DNA of 64,000 nucleotides from Clostridium minihomine (GTDB lineage Bacteria > Bacillota > Clostridia > Oscillospirales > Acutalibacteraceae). A program made the translations under genes and the position numbers. Below, one piece after another: positions 24,372-33,099 of this stretch (position 1 is the first letter of the stretch; each line of letters begins with the position of its first letter). The DNA is taken from contig NZ_OEQH01000001.1 of the NCBI RefSeq assembly GCF_900240385.1, positions 62,001 through 126,000 on the forward strand. The letters run 5' to 3'. The notes beneath the pieces were generated by a model. That model worked only from the letters and a program-made list of their open reading frames with translations. It made no database searches and was not told the DNA's origin.

Positions 24372-27023
24372 ATGAATAGATATGAACAAACAACAATTTG
24401 GCAAAAAACTCTTGCAAAGCAACTTGAACCAGATAGTTTTGAGAAAGAAAGAGATATATTAAGGGTGGCGTATGAGGGCTTTAGAGAAAACGCCAAGCTA
24501 CTTGCAGGAGAAATTTCAAATATTTTACCAGAATATACAGTTCACGATATAACTCATATTGATGCTTTATGGGAGACAGCTGAATTAGTTGCAAAAGATA
24601 GTTTCGAATTAACTCCCACAGAAGTATTTGTTCTAGGAGGAGCTTTTCTTATTCATGATTTGGGAATGGGATTAGCCTCTTTTCCAAATGGAGTAGATGA
24701 GCTAAAGTTGGAATCTATCTGGCAAGATACTATGTCTTCCATTGTAAATAATGGAACAAAAGAATTAACTTGTAGAGACAATATTTATGCTGATGCTGAA
24801 AAAATAGCTACGGAATATACTTTAAGATTGTTACATGCAAAGCAAGCAGAAAAGTTAGCGCTTATTTCTTGGACAGATAAAGAAAATAATCAAATTTATT
24901 TGATGGATAATTATGAATTAAGAGAAGCATATGGAAGGATTATAGGATTAATTGCTTATAGTCATTGGTGGAAAGTCGATGAATTAGAAGATAAGTTTAA
25001 TAGTATTCTAGGTGCTCCAGGAATGTTTCCTCCAATTTGGACAATTGATCCTCTAAAATTAGCATGTGTGCTCAGGATAGCTGATGCAGTTCAAATTGAT
25101 GATCGAAGGGCACCCAATTTATTAAGAACTGTTAGAGATTTATCTGATGTTTCAGATAGTCATTGGAATTTCCAACGAAAATTGTATCAGCCTAGATTAG
25201 AGCGTAACAAATTGGTATTTACTTCTAAAACCCCATTTACTATAAATGAAGTTGAAAGTTGGTGGGTTTGTCATGATACATTAAAAATGATTGATGAAGA
25301 ACTTAATCTGGTAGATTCGTTATTAATTGATACCAATAGAAAGAGATTAAATGCAAGTGGCATTTCAGCGATTGAGGATCCTAAAAGATTATCAAAGTTG
25401 ATTTCTGTTCAGGGGTGGCAACCTATTAACATAAATGTTAAAGTTTCTAATGTTGCCAAATTAGTTGGATGTATTGGTGGATCTCAGTTATATGGTGAAA
25501 ATCTTATGGTCCCACTAAGAGAGCTAATCCAAAATGCAGCTGATGCAATTAGGGCAAGAAGAGTTCTTGAAAATGAGAATGGCGATTTTGGTAGTATTAT
25601 TGTTAGGATTGGTGAAGATGCAGATGGTACATTCATAGAAGTTGAAGATAATGGAGTTGGTATGTCTCAAAAAGTTTTAACTGGTCCCTTCTTAGATTTT
25701 GGGAATTCATTATGGGGAACTCCATTAATGCATGAAGAACTTCCTAGCCTCGAGTCCAAAGGGTTTTCTTCAACAGGAAGATATGGAATAGGCTTTTTTT
25801 CAGTATTTATGTGGGGAAAGAAGGTTAGTATCACAACAAGGCGTTATGAAAAGGGAAGGGACGCTACTTTGGTCTTGGAATTTAATAATGGCGTTTCTTC
25901 ACGTCCAATATTAAGAAAAGCTAATTCTCTAGAGTTTATTAAAGAAGGCGGAACCAAAGTTAGAGTATGGCTAAGCAATGAAAGTATTTTAGAAAAAATT
26001 CTGGTTATGAATAGCCATCGAAAAAGCCAAAAGACATTCGCAGAACTTATTGAAACTCTTTGTCCGAGTATGGATTGTAATATTGTTATAGAAGAAAATA
26101 ATAATAGACAAACGGTTATACGTGCAAATGACTGGAAAACAATTTCATCTATTGAGTTGTTGAAGCGGGTATTAGGCAGATCTGAATTTAATGATTTAGA
26201 ACCAAAATTGCAAAGTATTTTATATGAGTTTTCAAAGAATATGTCTGTAATAATAGAGAACGATGAAGTGGTTGCACGAGCTTTAATTATTAAAGAAACA
26301 CCAACAATATATGCAAAATCAAATAGTATCTTTAAGGGGATAGTTACAGTAGGAGGCGTTCGAACTTCAGAACTATGGGGTATTGTAGGTATTTTTATTG
26401 GTGATAGTGAAAGAGCATCTAGAGATATAGGAATTCCTCTAGTTGCGGAAAAATCATTACAAAATTGGGCCTCTAACCAAGCAGAATTAATTTCAAAGTT
26501 GGCATTAGATTTAGATATGGAGGAGGAGTGTGCTTCAATTGTTAGGAGGTGTGGAGGAAATACAAAAAAACTAAAAGTTGCATATCATAACGGTAATGCT
26601 ATAAATTATAATGAAATAAAAGAAATTATGAAAGAGTTAAAGAGTGATACATACGTAATTTTTAGTGATTCTAAAGTGCATATTTATGAAAGAGATAACA
26701 AATGTAAAATAAAGTATATTGAAAATACATTTTGGGCTGATTGTGGAATACCAGCTATTTTACAGTGCCGAGATATAGAAAGCTATATATTTTGGCCCGA
26801 AAGCATAAAAATTCGGGAATGGTTTCATTCGGCAACCCTACAAGGTCTTATAATAGAAGCACTATCTGAAATCTGGAATACTAGCGTAAATGAAATAATT
26901 GAGAGTTCTAATATTTCTTCGGATGATGAAAGTTTTAAAGGAACAGTGGGATATGTTGAAGGAGAGTCGGTTATTTTCGATCATATCGATATAATAAAAA
27001 TGCCTAAGGGAGATTCTTTATAG
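24372..27023 (+). CDS. HD-domain plus HSP90-type (GHKL) ATPase protein, candidate conflict-system protein
   Basis: This 883-residue protein joins two enzyme-like domains. The N-terminal HD domain spans about 40-245, with HD at 58-59, H62, HD at 95-96 in LIHDLGMG, H198 and D238 in RIADA. The GHKL/HSP90-like ATPase domain spans about 375-570, with ELIQNAADA (E384, N388), DNGVG at 426-430 and GRYGIG at 469-474. The rest is a helical/beta C-terminal region ending near YVEGESVIFDHIDI. HD domains of this kind hydrolyse phosphoesters, often nucleotides, and HSP90-type modules act as switches. The start at 24372 follows GGAGGAG; the frame extends upstream without a better site. AT-rich. A role in defence is inferred from architecture and location. 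Confidence 0.8.
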   Translation: MNRYEQTTIWQKTLAKQLEPDSFEKERDILRVAYEGFRENAKLLAGEISNILPEYTVHDITHIDALWETAELVAKDSFELTPTEVFVLGGAFLIHDLGMGLASFPNGVDELKLESIWQDTMSSIVNNGTKELTCRDNIYADAEKIATEYTLRLLHAKQAEKLALISWTDKENNQIYLMDNYELREAYGRIIGLIAYSHWWKVDELEDKFNSILGAPGMFPPIWTIDPLKLACVLRIADAVQIDDRRAPNLLRTVRDLSDVSDSHWNFQRKLYQPRLERNKLVFTSKTPFTINEVESWWVCHDTLKMIDEELNLVDSLLIDTNRKRLNASGISAIEDPKRLSKLISVQGWQPININVKVSNVAKLVGCIGGSQLYGENLMVPLRELIQNAADAIRARRVLENENGDFGSIIVRIGEDADGTFIEVEDNGVGMSQKVLTGPFLDFGNSLWGTPLMHEELPSLESKGFSSTGRYGIGFFSVFMWGKKVSITTRRYEKGRDATLVLEFNNGVSSRPILRKANSLEFIKEGGTKVRVWLSNESILEKILVMNSHRKSQKTFAELIETLCPSMDCNIVIEENNNRQTVIRANDWKTISSIELLKRVLGRSEFNDLEPKLQSILYEFSKNMSVIIENDEVVARALIIKETPTIYAKSNSIFKGIVTVGGVRTSELWGIVGIFIGDSERASRDIGIPLVAEKSLQNWASNQAELISKLALDLDMEEECASIVRRCGGNTKKLKVAYHNGNAINYNEIKEIMKELKSDTYVIFSDSKVHIYERDNKCKIKYIENTFWADCGIPAILQCRDIESYIFWPESIKIREWFHSATLQGLIIEALSEIWNTSVNEIIESSNISSDDESFKGTVGYVEGESVIFDHIDIIKMPKGDSL

Positions 27024-27044
27024 TAGTTAGAAATCCCCTAGGCA
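27001..27044. repeat. Imperfect inverted repeat at the 3' end of the HD-HSP90 gene
   Basis: TGCCTAAGGGAGATT (27001-27015) is nearly complementary to AATCCCCTAGGCA (27032-27044). It covers the last codons and the stop codon. No T run follows, so it may act as an attenuator or RNA-stability element between the large gene and its small partner. Confidence 0.45.
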
Positions 27045-27110
27045 TGTGGAGACGTGCGTACTTTTGGAGAATACATTGAAATAAATATAATGATTTTAGG
27101 AGGACAAGCA

Positions 27111-27614
27111 TTGGAAGGTTTTGAAATTATAAGCGTTTATGCTGGGTGGTTTGAATTTAAATTTAGAAACCATGGAAATGAGATTCTCTTATCGTGTTCA
27201 AATATTTTCCGATATGATATTTCGTTGAGCCTTCTAAAAACAATTAATGAAATGTTCCATCAAGAGACCTGTATAAAATTAATCTGTTGTATGGATGAAA
27301 TGTCTGCCTATATTTTAAAATTTTCAAAACATTCTCATGAAATACAAATAATAGTTGGAGAAGCATATAAAAACTCGAACAAGATTTCTAGCAACCCTGA
27401 AGCATTAGAAAACGAAAGCGTAAAAAAGGTAATGTTTGAGGGGAGTTATGTTTTTAAAGAGTTTGCTAATTCAATTTTTAAAGCGTTTGAATTATATAGC
27501 AGTGGGAAAAATTTGAATATTTATCAGAGGCAATGGATGCCATTCCCCCAGGAGGATTTTGTAAAGTTGAGAAATAAAATGTTATATAGGTATCCGAATA
27601 CTGTAATATGGTAG
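27111..27614 (+). CDS. Small partner protein of the HD-HSP90 gene, unknown family
   Basis: The predicted protein has 167 residues and begins MEGFEIISVYAGWFEFKFRN. I chose the TTG at 27111 because AGGAGG lies exactly 7 bases upstream (27098-27103); the in-frame GTG at 27054 has no spaced ribosome site. The sequence is mixed alpha/beta with a strand-rich N-terminus and an EDFVKLRNKMLYRYPNTVIW end. No family recognised. It follows the HD-HSP90 gene by 87 bases in the same orientation and shares its low GC content, so the two are probably one system (partner, immunity or sensor protein). Confidence 0.6.
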   Translation: MEGFEIISVYAGWFEFKFRNHGNEILLSCSNIFRYDISLSLLKTINEMFHQETCIKLICCMDEMSAYILKFSKHSHEIQIIVGEAYKNSNKISSNPEALENESVKKVMFEGSYVFKEFANSIFKAFELYSSGKNLNIYQRQWMPFPQEDFVKLRNKMLYRYPNTVIW

Positions 27615-27799
27615 ATATTAATTCACGAAGTATGTTGAATCTGTAATCCTGTTGCAAAAGAAAAATAGTTCAATCATAGAAGAACAGTAAAAAAATCCAT
27701 GAAGATTGAGGACTTGGGGGCGAAAAGCTTTCACGTCCTTTTTTATTTGGGGAAAACTATTTAACCTAACTTAAAAATAATATTGAAAAAATATTTAAG

Positions 27800-27822
27800 T
27801 TTGTAAGTATTGACATTACAAA
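27800..27822. promoter_or_regulatory. Rrf2-type operator 1
   Basis: TTTGTAA-N9-TTACAAA, a perfect 7-bp inverted repeat. It contains the -35 box of the promoter at 27810-27838. Two further sites with the same arms and the same 9-base spacer lie at 27842 and 28463. Confidence 0.75.
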
Positions 27823-27838
27823 AAAGAAGAACTATAAT
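27810..27838 (+). promoter_or_regulatory. Promoter of the NAD(P)-binding reductase gene
   Basis: Consensus TTGACA (27810-27815) and TATAAT (27833-27838) with a 17-base spacer. The promoter lies between two Rrf2-type operators, so tight repression is expected. Confidence 0.85.
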
Positions 27839-27841
27839 ATG

Positions 27842-27864
27842 TTTGTAATAATTAATGTTACAAA
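27842..27864. promoter_or_regulatory. Rrf2-type operator 2
   Basis: TTTGTAA (27842-27848), 9 bases, then TTACAAA (27858-27864); the perfect symmetry extends to ATATGTTTGTAA and TTACAAACATAT. It covers the expected start of transcription of the promoter at 27810-27838. Confidence 0.75.
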
Positions 27865-27887
27865 CATATTATAAGGAGGAATTTAAA

Positions 27888-28433
27888 ATGACAACAATTG
27901 TTTTAGTTGGAGGCAACGGTTATATCGGCCGAGAGGTTACAAGGCAGTGGTTGAAAAGAGACCCAGAGGCACAAATCTATGTAATAAGCAGAAGTGACCG
28001 ACAGGCAATTAAGGATGAACGTATTCATCACATACAGGTGGATGTTAATGATGCTACAGCATTTGACATTGCTCTGCCAGAAAAAATCGATTACATCGTT
28101 AACCTTACCTATGGCAGTATGGACGCAATAAAATCAATTCGTGATTTTGCTGAAAATCATGGTGCACAAGCGATCGGAAATATCGGTGTTTGTGATATGA
28201 AAGCACCAGAGTTTGCTGATTTTGTGAATATGAAGAGAAATGAGCTGAACAATTTGCAAGCGGGTACTGTTCGGGTTGAGAATGTTGACATAACAGTTGC
28301 TTATGGTGTGGATCGAGACGACGATATCGCAAAGATGATTCAAGCTGGGCACTTTGACAGTGCGTCGCCTATACGCGTTGAAATTGTAGCTTGTCAGCTT
28401 ATTGATCAACTTACAAAAAGCTGGCTCGCATAA
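27888..28433 (+). CDS. NAD(P)-binding Rossmann-fold protein (NmrA/epimerase-like)
   Basis: The 181-residue protein starts with a Rossmann motif VLVGGNGYIGRE (GGNGYIG at about 8-14), followed by strands with IYVISRSD and HHIQVDVND. This places it with short NmrA-like or NAD(P)H-binding reductases or epimerases. Start ATG at 27888 with AAGGAGG upstream. It is 72 bases before an Rrf2 regulator, and the two share the same operator sequence, a layout common for small oxidoreductases under redox- or electrophile-responsive Rrf2 repressors. Substrate unknown. Confidence 0.8.
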   Translation: MTTIVLVGGNGYIGREVTRQWLKRDPEAQIYVISRSDRQAIKDERIHHIQVDVNDATAFDIALPEKIDYIVNLTYGSMDAIKSIRDFAENHGAQAIGNIGVCDMKAPEFADFVNMKRNELNNLQAGTVRVENVDITVAYGVDRDDDIAKMIQAGHFDSASPIRVEIVACQLIDQLTKSWLA

Positions 28434-28462
28434 TGTAGTTATCCCCGCGCTTTTTCTTGCAT

Positions 28463-28485
28463 TTTGTAATATGTATTGTTACAAT
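28463..28485. promoter_or_regulatory. Rrf2-type operator 3, upstream of the Rrf2 gene
   Basis: TTTGTAA (28463-28469), 9 bases, TTACAAT (28479-28485); perfect over six bases in each arm and with the same spacing as operators 1 and 2. It lies 20 bases before the rrf2-type start codon, which suggests autoregulation. Confidence 0.75.
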
Positions 28486-28505
28486 AACACAGGGAGGTGA
28501 GAATT

Positions 28506-29012
28506 ATGCGAGTAAGCACGCAGTTTCCGATTGCGGTTCATGCACTTCTTATGATCGCATATTTCCCAGATATTCGTGTTACCAGTGAAATGGTTGCAGA
28601 AAGCGTGGGAAATAATCCTGTCATTATAAGAAATATATACGGAAAACTAAAGAAAGCGGATATTTTATATATTCAGCGTGGTACGGGCGATACCAAGCTA
28701 AAAAAGCCCGCAAATGAAATTACTTTATGGGATGTTTATAAAGCTGTGGAAACGGATGATGTAAGCGAGGTATTCAAATTTCCCGATACCTTATCAGGCG
28801 TATGCCCCATAGGGAGCTCGATTCGTGAATTACTGCTGATACATCTCCAAGATGCTGTTACGGCGTTGAAAAATTCACTTTCTGCAACAACGATAGAAGA
28901 ACTTCATGTTGAAATTTGCATGCATATCAATCAAAAAATAGATTTTCCGTCTATTGTTGCCTGGTACAAAGAACATGGCTTTGAAAATCAAGTTAAAACA
29001 GAAGGAAGATAG
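28506..29012 (+). CDS. Rrf2 family transcriptional regulator
   Basis: This 168-residue repressor has an N-terminal winged helix (FPIAVHALLMIAYF, then VTSEMVAESVGNNPVIIRNI) and the Rrf2 wing LYIQRGTGDTKLKKPANEIT. The three-Cys cluster of the iron-sulfur Rrf2 proteins (IscR, NsrR) is absent; only isolated Cys residues occur (in SGVCPIG and EICMHI), so it may sense a thiol-reactive or small-molecule signal instead. I chose ATG 28506 after GGGAGGTG rather than the GTG at 28497, which is inside the ribosome site. Confidence 0.88.
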   Translation: MRVSTQFPIAVHALLMIAYFPDIRVTSEMVAESVGNNPVIIRNIYGKLKKADILYIQRGTGDTKLKKPANEITLWDVYKAVETDDVSEVFKFPDTLSGVCPIGSSIRELLLIHLQDAVTALKNSLSATTIEELHVEICMHINQKIDFPSIVAWYKEHGFENQVKTEGR

Positions 29013-29030
29013 AACATGTCTTCCATCGCA

Positions 29031-29090
29031 AACTGCTAAGACTAAAATCCTCAGTATATGGAGGGCTTTTAGCCTTAGCAGTTTTTATTT
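29031..29090 (+). terminator. Intrinsic terminator after the Rrf2 gene
   Basis: AACTGCTAAG (29031-29040) plus CTAAAA (29042-29047) pair with TTTTAG (29067-29072) plus CTTAGCAGTT (29074-29083), with one internal mismatch, followed by TTTATTTTA. Confidence 0.88.
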
Positions 29091-29175
29091 TACTAAATAA
29101 TATATCGATAAAGAGGGATTGTCATGTTATAATTAGCGCAGCTATTAAAAAAACAAGTGTTGAGCGTCGGAATGA

Positions 29176-29686
29176 TTGAAAATAAACGTATACACATTAA
29201 ATTCTTTTGCGAAAACAAAAGAAGGTGGAAACCCAGCAGGCATTGTTATGAACGCAGGTTCATTATTTGAGGAAGAAATGAGAAAAATTGCTGTTGTTCT
29301 TGGATTCAGTGAAACTGCTTTTGTATCACAAGCAGATGCGGCGGATTTTAAGTATAGTTCCTGTAAGAAGTATTGAGATTTTAGATGCGATCAGACCGGA
29401 TATGAAAAAAGTAAAAGAAATTAGCCAGCAGTACAATACTGTTGGATACCATATTTTTTCTTTGAAATCCTTACATGGCGATAACGCTTATTGTAGAAAC
29501 TTTGCTCCTTTATATGGTATTCCCGAGGAATCTGCCACAGGAACATCAAGCGCTGCACTTGCTTGTTATTTGTACCACTATGGAAAAATCAACGAGGAGT
29601 AAGCTTCACACATTATTTTTGAACAAGGCTATTCTATGAAAAGGTCAGCTGAAGCCCGAGTGTCTTTAGCTATAAAGGAAAATTAA
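29176..29686 (+). pseudogene. Decayed PhzF family isomerase gene
   Basis: The 5' part codes for MKINVYTLNSFAKTKEGGNP and SETAFVSQ, the usual PhzF N-terminus. After about 60 codons the frame breaks, and the next homologous segment (PVRSIEILDAIRPDMKKVKE, then PLYGIPEESATGTSSAALAC) is from the C-terminal half. The middle third, about 100 codons, is deleted. A stop at 29600-29602 interrupts the tail, which then continues in frame to 29686. PhzF enzymes normally have 260-300 residues. It is clearly non-functional. Confidence 0.85.
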
Positions 29687-29706
29687 AAAATAAAAAAGGA
29701 GATAGG

Positions 29707-30069
29707 ATGATGATTTTTAAACAACTGACTTTAATCGTCAAAGACCTTGAAAAATCCATTGAATTTTATGAGACAATTACGGAACTGAAAATTTCCCGGC
29801 GTTATAAAGATGGATCCGCAGAAATAGCATTTATGACAAACGGGAATGGAGAAACAGAAATTGAATTGGTTTGTACGCCCCAGATGCAGAAATTTGAGGG
29901 CAAAGGTTTTTTCCTTTGCTTTATAACCGATAAGTTGGATCAAATGCATGAATTGGTACAAGCAAAGGGGTTACATCCATCTGACATTCGAAGCCCCGAT
30001 GTTAAAAGCAGATATTTTTATGTGTATGATCCCGATGGCGTGTCGATACAATTGAAACAACCAATGTAA
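29707..30069 (+). CDS. VOC (glyoxalase/bleomycin resistance) family protein
   Basis: The 120-residue protein consists of one VOC domain made of two beta-alpha-beta-beta-beta units. It starts FKQLTLIVKDLEKSIEFYE and ends with RYFYVYDPDGVSIQL. The usual metal ligands are only partly present (E53-like in ETEIELVC, none of the early His), so a non-enzymatic binding role is possible. AAGGAGAT precedes the ATG. It is a single gene followed by a strong terminator. Confidence 0.85.
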   Translation: MMIFKQLTLIVKDLEKSIEFYETITELKISRRYKDGSAEIAFMTNGNGETEIELVCTPQMQKFEGKGFFLCFITDKLDQMHELVQAKGLHPSDIRSPDVKSRYFYVYDPDGVSIQLKQPM

Positions 30070-30171
30070 GCTGGTTTTAGAGTGTTAGTTTGCAAGTTCA
30101 GTTGAAAATACAATTGCTGTACTTGTTGTTCGGGAATTTTTTAGGGACGACCATAAGATAAGATTACAGGA

Positions 30172-30218
30172 ACAGCCCACAAGGCCTGATGCTTCATCAA
30201 GCCTTGTGGGCTGTTTTT
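30172..30218 (+). terminator. Intrinsic terminator after the VOC gene
   Basis: ACAGCCCACAAGGC (30172-30185) and GCCTTGTGGGCTGT (30201-30214) form a perfect 14-bp stem followed by TTTTAA. Confidence 0.92.
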
Positions 30219-30362
30219 AATATTATAAAATTTAAAAAATTTGCCAGCAAAAACTCGTCTCGTCTTGCTTTCTCAATGTTGTATTTGTTTTTTTGCAAGG
30301 GTATGATAACTATAATGGTTTATTCGTGCGAACCAAAGAACCAATCAGATGAGGTGTGGAAT

Positions 30363-30701
30363 GTGGATAAAACAGAACAAATTAAAATGATACAAGAAGA
30401 TTTCAAGAGTGCGCAATCGATTTTGACGGCTATCGGGGATCCAACCCGCCAAGTTATCCTTTTGGTTTTAATGGAATGTGATTGCAAAAGCGGAATGCGT
30501 GTTGGCGAAATTACTGTAAAAACACATCTTTCACGTCCTGCTGTTTCACATCAATTAAAACTATTGAAGAATGCAGGGATTGTAAAGATGAGAGAAGAGG
30601 GGGCTAAAAACTATTACTATATCAATGTTTCCGAAAAACTAAATTTATTAAAAAAATTAGTTTTGGATATCGAAGATTTGATGGAGGAATTTTATCAGTG
30701 A
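30363..30701 (+). CDS. ArsR-like winged-helix regulator
   Basis: This 112-residue regulator has the ArsR/SmtB winged-helix pattern (ILTAIGDPTRQVILLVLME; THLSRPAVSHQLKLLKNAGI; VKMREEGAKNYYYIN). The metal-binding CxCD motif of metal sensors is not present; a single C-D-C in MECDCKSG sits before the recognition helix but not in the usual frame. I chose GTG 30363 after GAGGTG (6-base spacing); longer frames lack a site. It is probably linked to the nitroreductase genes downstream. The gap 30702-30918 holds a short degraded stretch but no supported gene. Confidence 0.82.
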   Translation: MDKTEQIKMIQEDFKSAQSILTAIGDPTRQVILLVLMECDCKSGMRVGEITVKTHLSRPAVSHQLKLLKNAGIVKMREEGAKNYYYINVSEKLNLLKKLVLDIEDLMEEFYQ

Positions 30702-30918
30702 AATTTCCACAGACATATCATCTGTACGGAAATAAAAAGTTGGCTTATGTGGTTGCTGGGCTGTTTTCACTGTCCGAATGAAGCTGTGCAAAAAAGTGAA
30801 ACATTCGGTGCTGTAAAGCAGAGCGGAAACAGATCTTAAAAACGAAATAGCTGCGAGCGTCTTTCGATTCCTTTTTAATAAACTTGATGATAGAAATAAG
30901 AAGATTGAGGTGTGAATA

Positions 30919-31719
30919 ATGGATAAAAATCGTATCGTAAATATTGATGTTGAAAAGTGTATTGGTTGTGGGCTGTGCTGCAAAGACTGTCCTCATCATG
31001 TGCTTGTGCTGCAAAACGGCAAAGCGGTAATGCTGGCGGAACAGTGTCTTGAATGCGGCCACTGCGTTGCGATATGTCCGAAAGACGCTGTTACTATGAA
31101 TGGATATGATATGAACGAAGTCAAAGCATATGATAAAAACAGTTTTGGTATGAATGAGGATGTTTTTCTTAACACGATACAATTTCGCCGATCGATAAGG
31201 CATTATCAGACAAGGCAGGTCGACAAAGAAGCAATTCAGAAAATCATAGAAGCGGGGCGCTTTACCCCCACCGGTGGCAACAAGCAAAGGATACGATATG
31301 TCGTTGCTCAAAAAAGGATTTCCATGTTTGAAAATGATGCGTTAAAAGTATTTAAAAGGTGGAAGTATCCGGCCAAAATTGCGAGTAAATTGATTCATTT
31401 TCCGTATGATCTGAGTACATACCAATTAGAACCGGGTTTTTTCTTCCATGGAGCACCGACTGTTCTTTTTGTTATTTCAGATGATGCTGTGGATGCTTCA
31501 CTTGCATCAATGAATATGGAACTGATGGCTGAGGCTATGGGGCTGGGAACACTGTATGTGGGGTTTTTCGCTGTAGCGGCCAAACGAAGCAGGAAAATTC
31601 GAAAAGAGCTTGGCCTTACCAAAAAAGAAAAGGTGGTAACTTGTCTTGCAATCGGATATCCCGCTGTTCAATATATGCGGACAGTTCCCAGAAAAAAAGT
31701 GGATATTGAATGGAGATAG
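30919..31719 (+). CDS. Ferredoxin-nitroreductase fusion protein
   Basis: The 266-residue protein has two N-terminal 4Fe-4S motifs (CIGCGLCCKDCP at about 14-25, then CLECGHCVAICP) joined to a nitroreductase-fold domain (about 85-260: FRRSIRHYQTRQVDKEAIQK). Members of this family use FMN and accept electrons internally from the clusters. Substrate is not known. ATG at 30919 follows GAGGTG. It is followed after 32 bases by a second nitroreductase-like gene and may form an operon with it, possibly under the ArsR-like regulator. Confidence 0.87.
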   Translation: MDKNRIVNIDVEKCIGCGLCCKDCPHHVLVLQNGKAVMLAEQCLECGHCVAICPKDAVTMNGYDMNEVKAYDKNSFGMNEDVFLNTIQFRRSIRHYQTRQVDKEAIQKIIEAGRFTPTGGNKQRIRYVVAQKRISMFENDALKVFKRWKYPAKIASKLIHFPYDLSTYQLEPGFFFHGAPTVLFVISDDAVDASLASMNMELMAEAMGLGTLYVGFFAVAAKRSRKIRKELGLTKKEKVVTCLAIGYPAVQYMRTVPRKKVDIEWR

Positions 31720-31751
31720 AAGCGAATTTATGAAGGTATTGGAGGTAATTT

Positions 31752-32459
31752 ATGCGCAGTGCAATCGAAAAAAGAGTTTCGCGAAGAAAGTTTGAACAGG
31801 AAGCGCTTACAATAGAAGAAAAAGAAAAAATCATTTCGCTGATTCACCAATTAAATGGGGAATCCGGTTTAAGAATGGAATTTTTAGAAGATGGAAGCGG
31901 TGCTTTTCAAAAGTTAAGAAAAAGTTATGGGCTGTTTACCAATGTGCGTTCCCTTGTTTTGATGAAAGGAAAAAAAGAAGATAAAGATTTAAAAGAAAAA
32001 ATTGGATATTACGGAGAAGATTTGGTTCTTGCTATTACTGATTTGGGTTTGGGAACATGCTGGGTGGGTGGCACCTTTGACCCGGACGAATTCACCATAG
32101 ACAGTGATGAAGAATTGGCGTGTGTTGTTGTTATGGGCAAAGTGGCAGCCCCTTCATTAACCGAAAAAATGGTTCGTTCCGCTACCCATCGAAAAGGGAA
32201 AAGCATAGAAGAACGAATCAAAAGCGATCAGCCTTTGCCCCAATGGATCAAAAATGGAATGGAGGTAGTGTTACTTGCTCCAAGCGCTAAGAACACACAA
32301 AAAACAATATTTCGGTACGAGAACAACATCTTAATTGCCGAAATTGTAGATGACTATTCCATGGATTTGATTGATTTAGGCATTGCAAAGAAACATTTTG
32401 AGATAGGTGCAGGGGGAAAATTCGAATTTGGAAATAGCGGAGTATTCCATTTGAGTTAA
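31752..32459 (+). CDS. Nitroreductase-like protein
   Basis: The 235-residue protein begins RSAIEKRVSRRKFEQEALT, the usual nitroreductase start (Arg-Ser/Arg-x-phe), and has GEDLVLAITDLGLGTCWVGG, a hallmark of the nitroreductase family that lacks strict FMN-contact positions elsewhere. A late segment (PLPQWIKNGMEVVLLAPSAK) matches the TM-nitroreductase type. GGAGG precedes the ATG. Likely partner of the upstream ferredoxin-nitroreductase. Confidence 0.82.
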   Translation: MRSAIEKRVSRRKFEQEALTIEEKEKIISLIHQLNGESGLRMEFLEDGSGAFQKLRKSYGLFTNVRSLVLMKGKKEDKDLKEKIGYYGEDLVLAITDLGLGTCWVGGTFDPDEFTIDSDEELACVVVMGKVAAPSLTEKMVRSATHRKGKSIEERIKSDQPLPQWIKNGMEVVLLAPSAKNTQKTIFRYENNILIAEIVDDYSMDLIDLGIAKKHFEIGAGGKFEFGNSGVFHLS

Positions 32460-33099
32460 CACTGCATTTTATCAGATGAAAAGGCTTATGAAACCAATTA
32501 AAAAACCAATGAACAGCAACTGATTTTATCGTATATTTGTGGCTGAATGCATCAGAACAATAGGAATGTTTGCATCAGGCGCATGAATTTGCGTAACGAA
32601 ACAGATTGGCGTAAAACCGACCACTTCCTTTTTTAAAAATGGCTTCAAAACTTTGACGTGGTTCCAAAAAGAATAATCAAATCTTGCTCTATAGTCAAAA
32701 AAGAAAAATTCCTTTTTGCAAAAATAAAGAAAGTGTTTCTAAAGGGGATTCTGAAGAAAAATAGAAGAGTTTTTAGGCTCTGAAAGGTACCTTTAAAAAC
32801 AATCCAACAGTTGGCATCCTTATAAAATTGATGATTAAAATGAGCTTTTCCTTAATTTTGTTCTGTTGCATGAAAAGCAATGGTTTCTTCTGTTTCAAAT
32901 AGTTTCTAAACTTTCTCAAAAAAATTCATATTGTGTAAAACGGGAAACCGGTTGAGAAATCTACCGGTTTCTTTTTTTGCAAATTTTTTATGGATTTCAA
33001 CGCAGGTTTTGCTAATTAAACTTCTGTTTCATGCAGAATGCAATCACTTTTATACCTAAAATTTTTTTTGAGTTCAATGGGAAATATGCTGTTATATTG
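32460..33099. other. Non-coding AT-rich stretch
   Basis: No supported gene. It contains short decayed-looking frames and one strong terminator (32944-32978). The boundary between the AT-rich accessory region and the higher-GC purine cluster falls near here. Confidence 0.6.
32944..32978 (+). terminator. Strong intrinsic terminator
   Basis: GAAACCGGT (32944-32952) and ACCGGTTTC (32963-32971) form a perfect 9-bp stem followed by seven T residues. Its gene is not evident; it may end read-through from the nitroreductase operon or an unrecognised RNA. Confidence 0.85.

Noticed and set aside
30702..30918. Possible gene between the ArsR-like regulator and the ferredoxin-nitroreductase
   Set aside because: Only short broken frames; a shared GGCTGTTTTCA string with 35484 looks like chance.
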